Shown: piece after piece, positions 45,643 through 52,604 of the stretch
Layout: each line of letters starts with the position of its first letter
Numbering within the stretch: position 1 is the stretch's first letter
Assembly (NCBI RefSeq): GCF_900156285.1
Contig: NZ_FTNC01000003.1
Span: 62,001-126,000 of the forward strand
Direction of reading: 5' to 3'
DNA: 64,000 nt
Source: Halanaerobium kushneri
GTDB taxonomy: Bacteria > Bacillota > Halanaerobiia > Halanaerobiales > Halanaerobiaceae
Made by a program: the position numbers and the translations under genes
The notes under the pieces: generated by a model
What the model was told of the DNA's origin: nothing
Database searches by the model: none
Seen by the model: the letters and a program-made list of their open reading frames with translations, nothing else

Positions 45643-46056
45643 ATGAGTTTTATTAATGTAGCTAAATATCCTAAGATAAATTTGATTAACATTGACTTCA
45701 ATTATTTAGGTCTTGAAGACGAAGAAATAGGTCAAAAAAATATAGATCTTAAAATAGCAGATGAAGTTATTGTAAAAGATTATGATGAGAATTTTGTATA
45801 TTTGACCTTTATTAGAAAAGTGTTTTTTATGCCTGAAATGTTTTATAATATCTTAGTAGAGCTAAATGTAATCTATGAGCTTAATGAGGACTTTGCAGAT
45901 GATTTAAATATGGATAATTTAGAAAAAGAAATTGAAGAAGATAGAGAAATTCTTGCTCCGGTATTAGAAAAAGTATCTCTTTTGATCGGTAATATTACAA
46001 ACATTGATGATGATTTAACTATAATCACTTCTCCTTTTTTTCAGGAAGATGAATAA
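45643..46056 (+). CDS. SecB-like chaperone of a toxin-antitoxin-chaperone module
   Basis: 137 aa, acidic. ATG 45643 has GAGGGG 8 bases upstream (GTG 45634 overlaps that SD). Beta-rich N-terminal half (VIVKDYDENFVYLTFIRKVF, then MPEMFYNILVELNVIYEL), then ILAPVLEKVSLLIGNITNID and a Pro-containing end, is the SecB-like pattern. SecB-like proteins next to MqsA/HigA-type antitoxins protect the antitoxin from degradation (TAC systems). Here the toxin is absent or is an unrelated neighbour. A fragment of a second SecB-like gene is at 50737. Confidence 0.6.
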   Translation: MSFINVAKYPKINLINIDFNYLGLEDEEIGQKNIDLKIADEVIVKDYDENFVYLTFIRKVFFMPEMFYNILVELNVIYELNEDFADDLNMDNLEKEIEEDREILAPVLEKVSLLIGNITNIDDDLTIITSPFFQEDE

Positions 46057-46125
46057 TAAGCTCATTATTAATTATACAGGAGGTTTAAAATACAATGGGA
46101 AAGTAAAGATAGATTTAGTTTGATT

Positions 46126-46158
46126 TCTAATCTCACTGTAATAGGTGGGATTTTTTCT
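46126..46158 (+). terminator. Terminator after the SecB-like gene
   Basis: AATCTCAC pairs with GTGGGATT around the loop TGTAATAG, then T6. An orphan SD followed by ATGGGAAAGTAA at ~46079-46105 just before it suggests a lost small gene. Confidence 0.75.
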
Positions 46159-46199
46159 TTATTTATTATTAATAATTTTGAGAAAATTTTCACTAAAAA

Positions 46200-46226
46200 G
46201 CAGGAAAAATTATACTTATAAAGAAT
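46200..46226 (+). promoter_or_regulatory. Sigma-H-type promoter of the PIN gene
   Basis: GCAGGAAAA (46200-46208), 11-base spacer, AAAGAAT (46220-46226). This fits the Bacillus sigma-H consensus RNAGGAWWW-N11/12-RNNGAAT at every defined position. The same -35 region survives in front of the PIN pseudogene (31563-31571), but its -10 is lost. Confidence 0.55.
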
Positions 46227-46262
46227 TATAAATATAGTTATATAAATATTAGTATTAAGGAT

Positions 46263-48275
46263 GTGGTGAAAATTAACTTTAATAAATCAATAACTTACAG
46301 TTTTCTAGCCTATCATAATAACAATAATAAAGACATAATGCGAGTCTTTATTCCTTTGATCAAAAAATCATTTTTAAATTTCAAAAATAAGAATGATAAA
46401 TTTTATGGAGATTTAACCCTGGTCAAAGAAAGCATCAAAGAAGAATTTAAGCTTAACATTCCAATTGGAATGTTAAAAAGAATTGTGGAGCTAATAGCCA
46501 GTGAAGACAAGCGTATTTACTTATTTAAAGATAATAACATTAAAATTACAGAAAAAATAGTATTTGAATATGATAGTGTTTTAACCAGGAAAGCAAAAGA
46601 AATTGAAAAAATAAATGAAGATTATAATGATTTTTTAATTAGTGAGGGAATTGATGATGCGCCAGAGATCCTTGATTTTATAGAAAACAATAAAAAAGTT
46701 TTCTGTGAGCTCATAAATGGAAACAACTGCAAAAGTTGTAATGGAGAATATAGTCCGGTTGCCAGATATATCAATCATATTAAAATGGATCGAGATAAAT
46801 TCAAAATTATTCAGGAGATTTATTTAGGGTCAATAATTTCTTGTTATATCAGCACAGATATTTCTGATCAAAAACTGGATAAAAAAATAAAATTAATTTT
46901 GGATACCAACTTTATTGTTAGCTTATTAGGTTTGCATTCCGAAGAATCAAATATAACATGTAAACAGCTATATGATATTGCTAGTGATTTTGGTTTTGAA
47001 TTTATTGTTCTTGATATTACTGTTGCAGAGACCAAGCACCTCTTATTTAAAAAAGCAAATGAACTGGGTGAGATTAAACAGGGAATTTTTGTTGAAGATG
47101 ATTTTTTAAATACCTGTTTAGAAAAAGATATCAACAAAACTGATCTGCAGCGGAAAGCCAGAAATATTAAAAAAATCTTAGCAGATGACTTTTCTTTAAA
47201 TATTAAAGAAGTAGATGAAGATTTTAAAAGGGAAGCAAGAAGCACAAAGCTGTATAAGGAATTGAGAAAGAGAAATTATAATAAAGAAGGTGCCGAACAT
47301 GATGCAGTAGCAATACTTTATACTAAAAAGCTTCGTAAAAATAAAGTTGAAAAATTTGAGCAGGCTAATTCCTGGTTTCTTCAGGATCAACGAGGTTATA
47401 GAAGGAGTTTATACAATAATTATGGAGAATTAAGATTGAAAATCACTGCCAGTTTATTATTAAATATCTTATGGCTTGCCAATCCTGCCAAAAGTTCTAA
47501 TCTTGATGATTTTGCCAGAGTTAATCTCCTGGAACTAGTCCAGGTTAATCTTGCTGAAGTTTTACCGGATTTTAGGGAGATAAATGAACTCAGTGAACAT
47601 TTAATCAAATATCAAGGAGAAGTTATTGAACCAGAAGAAGTTGCTATATTAGCTCAGGCAATTTCGAGCAATTCATTACAGCAAAAAGAAGCTAAAAGCT
47701 TAAATATTTCAGCTAAAATTTCTGATAATGAATTTAGAACTACTCTTGATGAGGTGTTGGAAAATCTGGAAAAAAGAGAAGAACAAAAATATGAAATGAA
47801 AAATAAAGAGATAGAGGAAAAAGATAAGCAGCTGCTGCTGGAAAAGAAAAAGAGGATCAGTTCAATTAAAGAGAGAATTAAAAAGATTGGTGAAGAAATA
47901 AAAGATGTAAAAAATAAAGAAAAGCTGGTAGAAGACTTTGTTAAAAATAGGTGTCGAGTAAATATTGGGCTGGCTGTTTTATTTTTGGCTGCACTGATTT
48001 TTTCTGTTTATTGGAACGATAAAAATCAAATAATCAAAACTTCTCATTATCTGGGGGTGTTGGGTGTAATTGTTCCAGTGCCTGTCGGTATTTTAACTGC
48101 GACTGGATTTTTTAAAAGATTTTTTGTGGCGGGTGATGAGAATAATCATTATAGAGAGAATGGATATAAAAGGTTTAATTATCAGCCAGAAAGAGACAAT
48201 CAGTTAATTGATGAAAGAGGAGAACTTGAACAGGAATTGAAGGAGTTAGAGCAGGATGTAGGAAAAGATTATTAG
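46263..48275 (+). CDS. PIN-domain protein with coiled coil and C-terminal membrane anchor
   Basis: 670 aa (GTG 46263 or 46266). An N-terminal helical domain is followed by a PIN-like RNase domain: LILDTNFIVSLL (Asp214), ITVAETKHLL (Glu256), EGAEHDAVAILY (Glu345/Asp347). A coiled coil spans ~500-565 and two hydrophobic segments end the protein (VNIGLAVLFLAALIFSVYW; LGVLGVIVPVPVGILTATGF). A membrane-tethered RNase is implied. It is the intact member of a family with two broken relatives in this island (31570, 50925). It could be the effector of the upstream antitoxin/chaperone genes, but it has its own promoter. Confidence 0.65.
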   Translation: MVKINFNKSITYSFLAYHNNNNKDIMRVFIPLIKKSFLNFKNKNDKFYGDLTLVKESIKEEFKLNIPIGMLKRIVELIASEDKRIYLFKDNNIKITEKIVFEYDSVLTRKAKEIEKINEDYNDFLISEGIDDAPEILDFIENNKKVFCELINGNNCKSCNGEYSPVARYINHIKMDRDKFKIIQEIYLGSIISCYISTDISDQKLDKKIKLILDTNFIVSLLGLHSEESNITCKQLYDIASDFGFEFIVLDITVAETKHLLFKKANELGEIKQGIFVEDDFLNTCLEKDINKTDLQRKARNIKKILADDFSLNIKEVDEDFKREARSTKLYKELRKRNYNKEGAEHDAVAILYTKKLRKNKVEKFEQANSWFLQDQRGYRRSLYNNYGELRLKITASLLLNILWLANPAKSSNLDDFARVNLLELVQVNLAEVLPDFREINELSEHLIKYQGEVIEPEEVAILAQAISSNSLQQKEAKSLNISAKISDNEFRTTLDEVLENLEKREEQKYEMKNKEIEEKDKQLLLEKKKRISSIKERIKKIGEEIKDVKNKEKLVEDFVKNRCRVNIGLAVLFLAALIFSVYWNDKNQIIKTSHYLGVLGVIVPVPVGILTATGFFKRFFVAGDENNHYRENGYKRFNYQPERDNQLIDERGELEQELKELEQDVGKDY

Positions 48276-48482
48276 TTGGATTATATGATAATATAAATTA
48301 TATGGAAAACAACCTGGATAAATTACAAAAATTTTCTTGAATTAATCGAACAAACGTATTATAATTTAAATAGATAGATTAATAAAACAACTAATAATCT
48401 AATTTCACTCTTTTTATAACCAGGTAAATATTCCAGTTATTCCAATAGAGAATCTATCAAATAAAAAACAAGGGTGATTTTA

Positions 48483-49616
48483 ATGAAAAAAGATGCTCAT
48501 TACTATGCTCTGCTGGCAATGTCCCGTTCTGTTGGAATAGAAAAAGAAACTGCCCACAAAATAGCTTATGCCTCTCAGTTTGTTGATGATGCCAAAGTAA
48601 ATAAAATAACTCTTGCTGCTGATAACCCTTCCAACTTACTTTCTCAACTCGGTGATGAAATTATTAATGCTGCTACCTGTCACAGCTATTCGGATTTAAG
48701 TACATATAATTATTCTTCGATGACAGCCAACACTTCTGCTTTTCATTTTGTCCCTGGCTGTGAAGGTAGAAACTTTCCTAAAAAGATGCGCTGCAAAAAA
48801 GAATCTAAAATTATTAAATTTATAGTTGAGGAAGCAGTAAATAATGCTGATCCTATTAAACTGGGGATTACTCTCCATGCTTATGCAGATACTTTTTCTC
48901 ACCAGGGTTTTTCTGGTATAGCCAGTAAGGTAAATGATGTAGAAGGTGTTAGAGAAAATAATAAGATACTCTCCGAAATATCGGAGCTAATAAAGGAAAA
49001 AAGTTGGAAACAAATAGGAACTAGGATACTGCCGTTTGTTTCCGAGCAGAAAAGGGATAGGGTGGTTCCAGCTTATGGTCATGGTCAGGTTTATTCTTAT
49101 CCTGATATTCCTTATTTAGAGTGGCGATATGAATATGATGCAACTGATAACTTTTCAAGTCAATATCAAGTTAGCAGAGTTAAGAATAAGGAAAGGTTTA
49201 TTGAGGCATTTAAAAAAATTAAAAAGATATTGCAGGAGTTTTTAGAAAATAATAATCAGTATAGAGATGATTCAATTGTTGAAGTAGATTATGAAGAATT
49301 TACTTCTATTCTTACTGCTAGAAAAGTTGAGGAGGAGCGAATAGCTGACTGGAAAGATTTTATGCTTTCTAATGGTCTACTGTCTTCTTCAGATCAGAAT
49401 ATTATTGAATATGACCATAATAGATGGTTAAAGGAAGCTTTTAAAGATTTCATTAACTGTGATTTTGAGAAAAGGATAGTAAGTGATGTCCATTTAGCTG
49501 ATGATTTTCTGCAGAGTAACTGGTATCAATACTACTGGGGAACTCAGTGGTATAAAAAAGCATTTTTTAAAGCAGCAGAAAAGAGTGGCTTGAGTATTCC
49601 AAATAATTATAGTTAG
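48483..49616 (+). CDS. DUF6765-like protein, possible phospholipase C/nuclease P1-like fold
   Basis: 377 aa from ATG 48483 (SD AAGGGTGAT ~8 bases upstream). HYYALLAMSRSVGIEKETAH and IAYASQFVDDA at the N-terminus, then LGITLHAYADTFSHQGFSG, give spaced His/Asp residues suited to a zinc site, as in zinc-dependent phospholipase C relatives. No signal peptide. The role in the island is unknown. The gene stands between the PIN gene and a toxin-antitoxin pair with ~200-base gaps on both sides. Confidence 0.6.
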   Translation: MKKDAHYYALLAMSRSVGIEKETAHKIAYASQFVDDAKVNKITLAADNPSNLLSQLGDEIINAATCHSYSDLSTYNYSSMTANTSAFHFVPGCEGRNFPKKMRCKKESKIIKFIVEEAVNNADPIKLGITLHAYADTFSHQGFSGIASKVNDVEGVRENNKILSEISELIKEKSWKQIGTRILPFVSEQKRDRVVPAYGHGQVYSYPDIPYLEWRYEYDATDNFSSQYQVSRVKNKERFIEAFKKIKKILQEFLENNNQYRDDSIVEVDYEEFTSILTARKVEEERIADWKDFMLSNGLLSSSDQNIIEYDHNRWLKEAFKDFINCDFEKRIVSDVHLADDFLQSNWYQYYWGTQWYKKAFFKAAEKSGLSIPNNYS

Positions 49617-49676
49617 ACTTAATTGTTTATTCTGTAAACTCATAATTGGAAATGTCAAATAATATTTTACACTTTT

Positions 49677-49735
49677 CGTTGCAATAATAGGGAATTTTAG
49701 TTTGCAACTTTTGAGAATACTACTTTGCAATTCCC
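49677..49735 (+). repeat. Dispersed TTGCAA-rich repeat, copy 2
   Basis: 59 bases differing at two positions from 36721-36779. It ends abruptly at CCCGGGGG, where the sequence leaves the repeat. Confidence 0.78.
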
Positions 49736-49854
49736 GGGGGTTTATTAAAGAACAAACTAATTGGAAATTATTTGAAATATATATTGAAAAATTAAAAGTT
49801 TTGATATATAATTTAACTAGTCATTCAAATTCAGGAGTTAAGGAGATGATATTT

Positions 49855-50034
49855 ATGGCTACTAGTTCTTTAGAAAAAGATAAGTTTATAGTTACAGATC
49901 CAGAAATGATTAAAAAAATAAACAAAGAACTTTCTCGCGAAAAAAGTGGAGCTGAATTAAATAAAAAAAGAGATGACTTTAAACAAACAATGAAAGAGAT
50001 ACAAAGAGGTAAAGAGTTATTAAAACAACTATAA
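49855..50034 (+). CDS. Putative antitoxin of a GNAT toxin-antitoxin pair
   Basis: 59 aa from ATG 49855 (AGGAG 9 bases upstream; ATG 49846 would add three residues). MATSSLEKDKFIVTDPEMIK, followed by a Lys/Glu-rich helical tail, matches the small antitoxins found before GNAT-fold toxins of this kind. The reading frame open upstream to 49702 crosses the dispersed repeat and is not coding. It is followed at once by the GNAT gene. Confidence 0.6.
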   Translation: MATSSLEKDKFIVTDPEMIKKINKELSREKSGAELNKKRDDFKQTMKEIQRGKELLKQL

Positions 50035-50705
50035 TTCCTTTAAGCGAATTTATAGAAGCAGCTGAAGCCCAAAATAAAGACTTTTTAGTGGAAGATGCTG
50101 TTTCTAATTTTTTTTGCGAGAAAAATCTGGATGTTGAAAATTTTTTAAGAGAAAATGCAATTAATCGAGAAAAGAGAGATTTAACAAGAACTTATTTGAT
50201 TATTGATCAGAATAAATTTGAATCAGATAATGAAATTAATATTGTTGCATATTTTTCTATTGCTTTAAAAACATTAATTATACCGCAAACTTTATCTAAT
50301 TCTAAAATAAAGAAGATAGATGGATTTTCTAAAGATGCTAAAGAAAGTATAGTTTATTTAATAGGCCAACTTGCACGAAATGATGATTATAATACTGAAG
50401 CTATTACTGGAGCAGAAATCTTAGCCAGGGCTTTAAATATTATTTCAGATATTAAAGATAAAATTGGTGGTAAGGTTGTTCTGGTTGAATGTGAAGATCA
50501 ACAGAAAGTTATTGATTTTAATTTAGAAAATGATTTTGAAAGACTTCCGGAACATAGTGAAAATGAATTAATAAATGCAATTAAAGAAATAATTGCCTCT
50601 GAAGAAGAAATAACTTCTCCAATTATAAATGCTATCAACGAAATTATTGCTATTCATGATGAAAAAAGAATAAGTGATTATGTTAAATTTATAAAGTTTA
50701 TTTGA
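50019..50705 (+). CDS. GNAT-fold acetyltransferase toxin, start codon probably mutated
   Basis: The frame is clear from 50019 onward: TIIPLSEFIEAAEAQNKDFL, RDLTRTYLIIDQNKF, IVAYFSIALKTLIIP, VYLIGQLARND (acetyl-CoA strand) and GGKVVLVECEDQQKVIDFNL, all features of a GNAT toxin. The C-terminal ~50 residues are an extra helical tail. The expected start, 8 bases after AGAGGT (50005-50010), reads ATT instead of ATG (ATT AAA ACA ACT). The first usable start is GTG 50088, which would cut off the beginning of the fold. Either ATT is used weakly or the toxin is silenced. Confidence 0.6.
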   Translation: MKTTIIPLSEFIEAAEAQNKDFLVEDAVSNFFCEKNLDVENFLRENAINREKRDLTRTYLIIDQNKFESDNEINIVAYFSIALKTLIIPQTLSNSKIKKIDGFSKDAKESIVYLIGQLARNDDYNTEAITGAEILARALNIISDIKDKIGGKVVLVECEDQQKVIDFNLENDFERLPEHSENELINAIKEIIASEEEITSPIINAINEIIAIHDEKRISDYVKFIKFI

Positions 50706-50736
50706 TTTTTTATAATTCAACAATTATTCTTACTTT

Positions 50737-50990
50737 ATGTTAAAAGCGTCTGTGAGAATTCTTTATATTAATATTGGTTTTATACAGTTAACAGATTTAG
50801 ATTCTTTTGAGATTGAAACTAAAAATTATGATTCTGCTAATACTCCGGATATATCTTCGCTTATTATTCCCCCTTTAAACATTAATAAATTATTAGATGA
50901 AAACAAAAATGAATAACATTAATTATGCTCTCTGGATAATTTAATATATAAAAGAATTTATGAATAAAAGAGTAACTAAATTAGAAAAGT
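50737..50990 (+). pseudogene. Remnants of a SecB-like gene and a PIN-type gene
   Basis: A 59-codon frame (ATG 50737 to TAA 50914-50916, no SD) ends TPDISSLIIPPLNINKLLDE, the Pro-Pro-x-Asn tail typical of SecB proteins. Directly after it, 50925-50990 (…IKEFMNKRVTKLEK) matches 32271-32336 of the PIN pseudogene (IKELRNKRVTKLEK) at ~80% of bases. The order SecB-like then PIN repeats the intact order 45643-46263, so this is a decayed second copy of that module. Confidence 0.5.
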
Positions 50991-51008
50991 AAAAATACTT
51001 AGATGATT

Positions 51009-51050
51009 ACTCCTGCTGAAATCTTGTGGTTTTGGTGGGATTTTTTTTGC
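51009..51050 (+). terminator. Terminator-type hairpin
   Basis: ACTCCTGCT (51009-51017) with GGTGGGAT (51034-51041) and a T8 run. Third close relative of the 32821 and 36591 elements, again downstream of PIN-type sequence. Confidence 0.75.
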
Positions 51051-51088
51051 AACAAAGTGCACATTTATGTTACATTGATCATTATATA

Positions 51089-51117
51089 TTGCTTTATTGT
51101 AACAAATATGTTACAAT
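51089..51117 (+). promoter_or_regulatory. Promoter and operator of the XRE/ImmA operon
   Basis: TTGCTT (51089-51094), 17 bases, TACAAT (51112-51117). The perfect inverted repeat ATTGTAAC (51096-51103) N6 GTTACAAT (51110-51117) covers spacer and -10, and a further GTTACA half-site lies at 51069-51074. This fits repression by the XRE protein encoded downstream. Confidence 0.7.
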
Positions 51118-51152
51118 TAGTGCAGAAGATCTTTAATGAAAGGGTGATCATA

Positions 51153-51485
51153 ATGTTAGATTATGAAGTTATTGCAAAAAGACTTAAAGAAGCCCGACTG
51201 GAAATGAATTATTCTCAGCAAGATGTAGCTAATTTTATTGGTAAAAAAAGAAGTCAAATATCTTATTATGAAACTGGTGCCAGAAAAATTAATTTATCTT
51301 TGTTAAACAAATTCTCAAATTTATATGGTAAAAGTATTGATTACTTACTTGGTGAAAGAGAGGAAGAAGATAAATTAGAAATTGCTCACCGCTCAACTGA
51401 TATTGCTCAGGATGATTTAGAAAAAATAGAGTGGGCTAAGAATTTTGTTAATAATTTGTATGAATTAAAAATATGCAGGAGGTAA
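51153..51485 (+). CDS. XRE-family transcriptional repressor
   Basis: 110 aa. HTH at residues ~8-62 (AKRLKEARLEMNYSQQDVAN, then FIGKKRSQISYYETGARKIN). A short acidic linker and helical C-terminus follow. Start at ATG 51153 with AAAGGGTGAT upstream; the frame continues further upstream to 51003 only through the terminator and promoter. Paired with the ImmA-type peptidase 5 bases after its stop; such pairs are induced when the peptidase cleaves the repressor. Confidence 0.88.
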   Translation: MLDYEVIAKRLKEARLEMNYSQQDVANFIGKKRSQISYYETGARKINLSLLNKFSNLYGKSIDYLLGEREEEDKLEIAHRSTDIAQDDLEKIEWAKNFVNNLYELKICRR

Positions 51486-51490
51486 AATAA

Positions 51491-52210
51491 ATGAGTAAAG
51501 CAAATAATCCTCTTGCTGAAACAAGAGCCATTGAAACCAGAAATGAGTTTGGCTTGAGCAATACAGAATCCATAAATATTTTTGAAGTATTAAAATATAA
51601 TGCTAATGTTAGTATCATTAAAATGCCAATTGACAGTAGCTTATATGGACTATTTTTAAAAAAAGGTGAAGTGCAGGCGATATTAATTAATGTTAATGCT
51701 ACTTTAGGCCGACAGTATTTTACTGCTGCCCATGAATATTATCACTTAAAATATAATGTTAATTTAAATGAAAAGCAAAAATATCTGGAAAGAGAAGCTG
51801 ATATTTTTGCATCTTATTTATTAATGCCTCGTGAAGCTTTAAACTTTCATTTAAAGAAAAGACTAACTAATAAAAATAGAGATAAAGTTGATATTTCAGA
51901 CTGTCTTTATTTGGAAAACTATTTTAAAATTAGTCATCAAGCTCTAATATTAAGACTTAAATTGGATAAGCATATTAATAACAAAAGATATAAAGAATTG
52001 AAGGATATTAATGTTATTATAGAAGCAAGAAAATATGGTTATTCAACAGAGTTATATACTAAACCAAAAATAGATAATGATTTAATTGTAGAATCTGATT
52101 ATGCAGAATTAGCAGAAGAAGCTTTAGAAAAAAATAAAATTTCAGAGAGTAGATATAACGAGTATCTAATTGAAGGTGGATATGGTTATCTAGTCTTTAG
52201 AGATGAATAA
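51491..52210 (+). CDS. ImmA/IrrE-family metallopeptidase
   Basis: 239 aa. Zinc motif HEYYH at 81-85 (FTAAHEYYHLKYNVN) with the third ligand in EREADIFASYLLMP ~20 residues on. Likely cleaves the XRE repressor in response to stress or phage/element induction. It overlaps a third small frame by 8 bases. Confidence 0.9.
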   Translation: MSKANNPLAETRAIETRNEFGLSNTESINIFEVLKYNANVSIIKMPIDSSLYGLFLKKGEVQAILINVNATLGRQYFTAAHEYYHLKYNVNLNEKQKYLEREADIFASYLLMPREALNFHLKKRLTNKNRDKVDISDCLYLENYFKISHQALILRLKLDKHINNKRYKELKDINVIIEARKYGYSTELYTKPKIDNDLIVESDYAELAEEALEKNKISESRYNEYLIEGGYGYLVFRDE

Positions 52211-52367
52211 TTTGCTAACCTTTGATATTTTATTTGAATATTACCATAAAAACAATAAATCCATCGATGAAATTGAAGCAATAATAACTAAGATGAGATT
52301 TAGAAAAAGAAAATTACCCAAGATTAAGTTTAAAAAGTATATTGAAGAAAATTATAGTTTAGAATAA
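52203..52367 (+). CDS. Small protein (54 aa), third gene of the XRE/ImmA operon
   Basis: ATG 52203 overlaps the ImmA stop (52208-52210), and the frame runs to TAA 52365-52367. The product starts MNNLLTFDILFEYYHKNNKS and has a basic tail (MRFRKRKLPKIKFKKYIEEN). The overlap implies translational coupling. No homologue is known to me. A terminator follows 45 bases later, consistent with it being the operon's last gene. Confidence 0.55.
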   Translation: MNNLLTFDILFEYYHKNNKSIDEIEAIITKMRFRKRKLPKIKFKKYIEENYSLE

Positions 52368-52411
52368 GTGCTCTAAAAGCATATGCAGATAAATTTAACG
52401 ATTATTTATCT

Positions 52412-52449
52412 AACTCTCACTTGAAATTAAAATTTTAGTGGGAGTTTTT
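52412..52449 (+). terminator. Terminator after the XRE/ImmA operon
   Basis: AACTCTCACT (52412-52421) pairs with AGTGGGAGTT (52437-52446), one G-U, T5. Close relative of 28676-28714; the two bracket the defence island. Confidence 0.9.
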
Positions 52450-52501
52450 ACTAATACACTAAAATAAAATATAATTTTAGTATAAAATAAAAGAGATGTT
52501 T

Positions 52502-52541
52502 TGTCGAATCAATTGAAATGATAATGCTACTGATATATAAT
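52502..52541 (+). promoter_or_regulatory. Promoter with Spo0A-box-like motif (LegC-type gene)
   Basis: TGTCGAA (52502-52508), 4 bases, -35 TTGAAA (52513-52518), 17 bases, -10 TATAAT (52536-52541). TGTCGAA is the 0A-box consensus. The same layout occurs at 53904-53943. Confidence 0.65.
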
Positions 52542-52604
52542 TAGTACTGTAATTATAAAATGGACATTAAAATTAAGATATTTTCATAATAGAAAGGTGA
52601 TATA

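Noticed and set aside
36721-49735. TTGCAA-containing repeats as a CRISPR array or type III antitoxin repeat
   Set aside because: Copies are kilobases apart, not in tandem, with no regular spacers and no cas genes.
49702-49854. N-terminal extension of the small antitoxin to 49702
   Set aside because: It runs through the dispersed repeat, and the SD-supported ATG 49855 starts the recognisable MATSS sequence.
51003-51152. N-terminal extension of the XRE protein to 51003
   Set aside because: It would cover the terminator, the promoter and the operator; ATG 51153 has a proper SD and starts exactly at the HTH domain.
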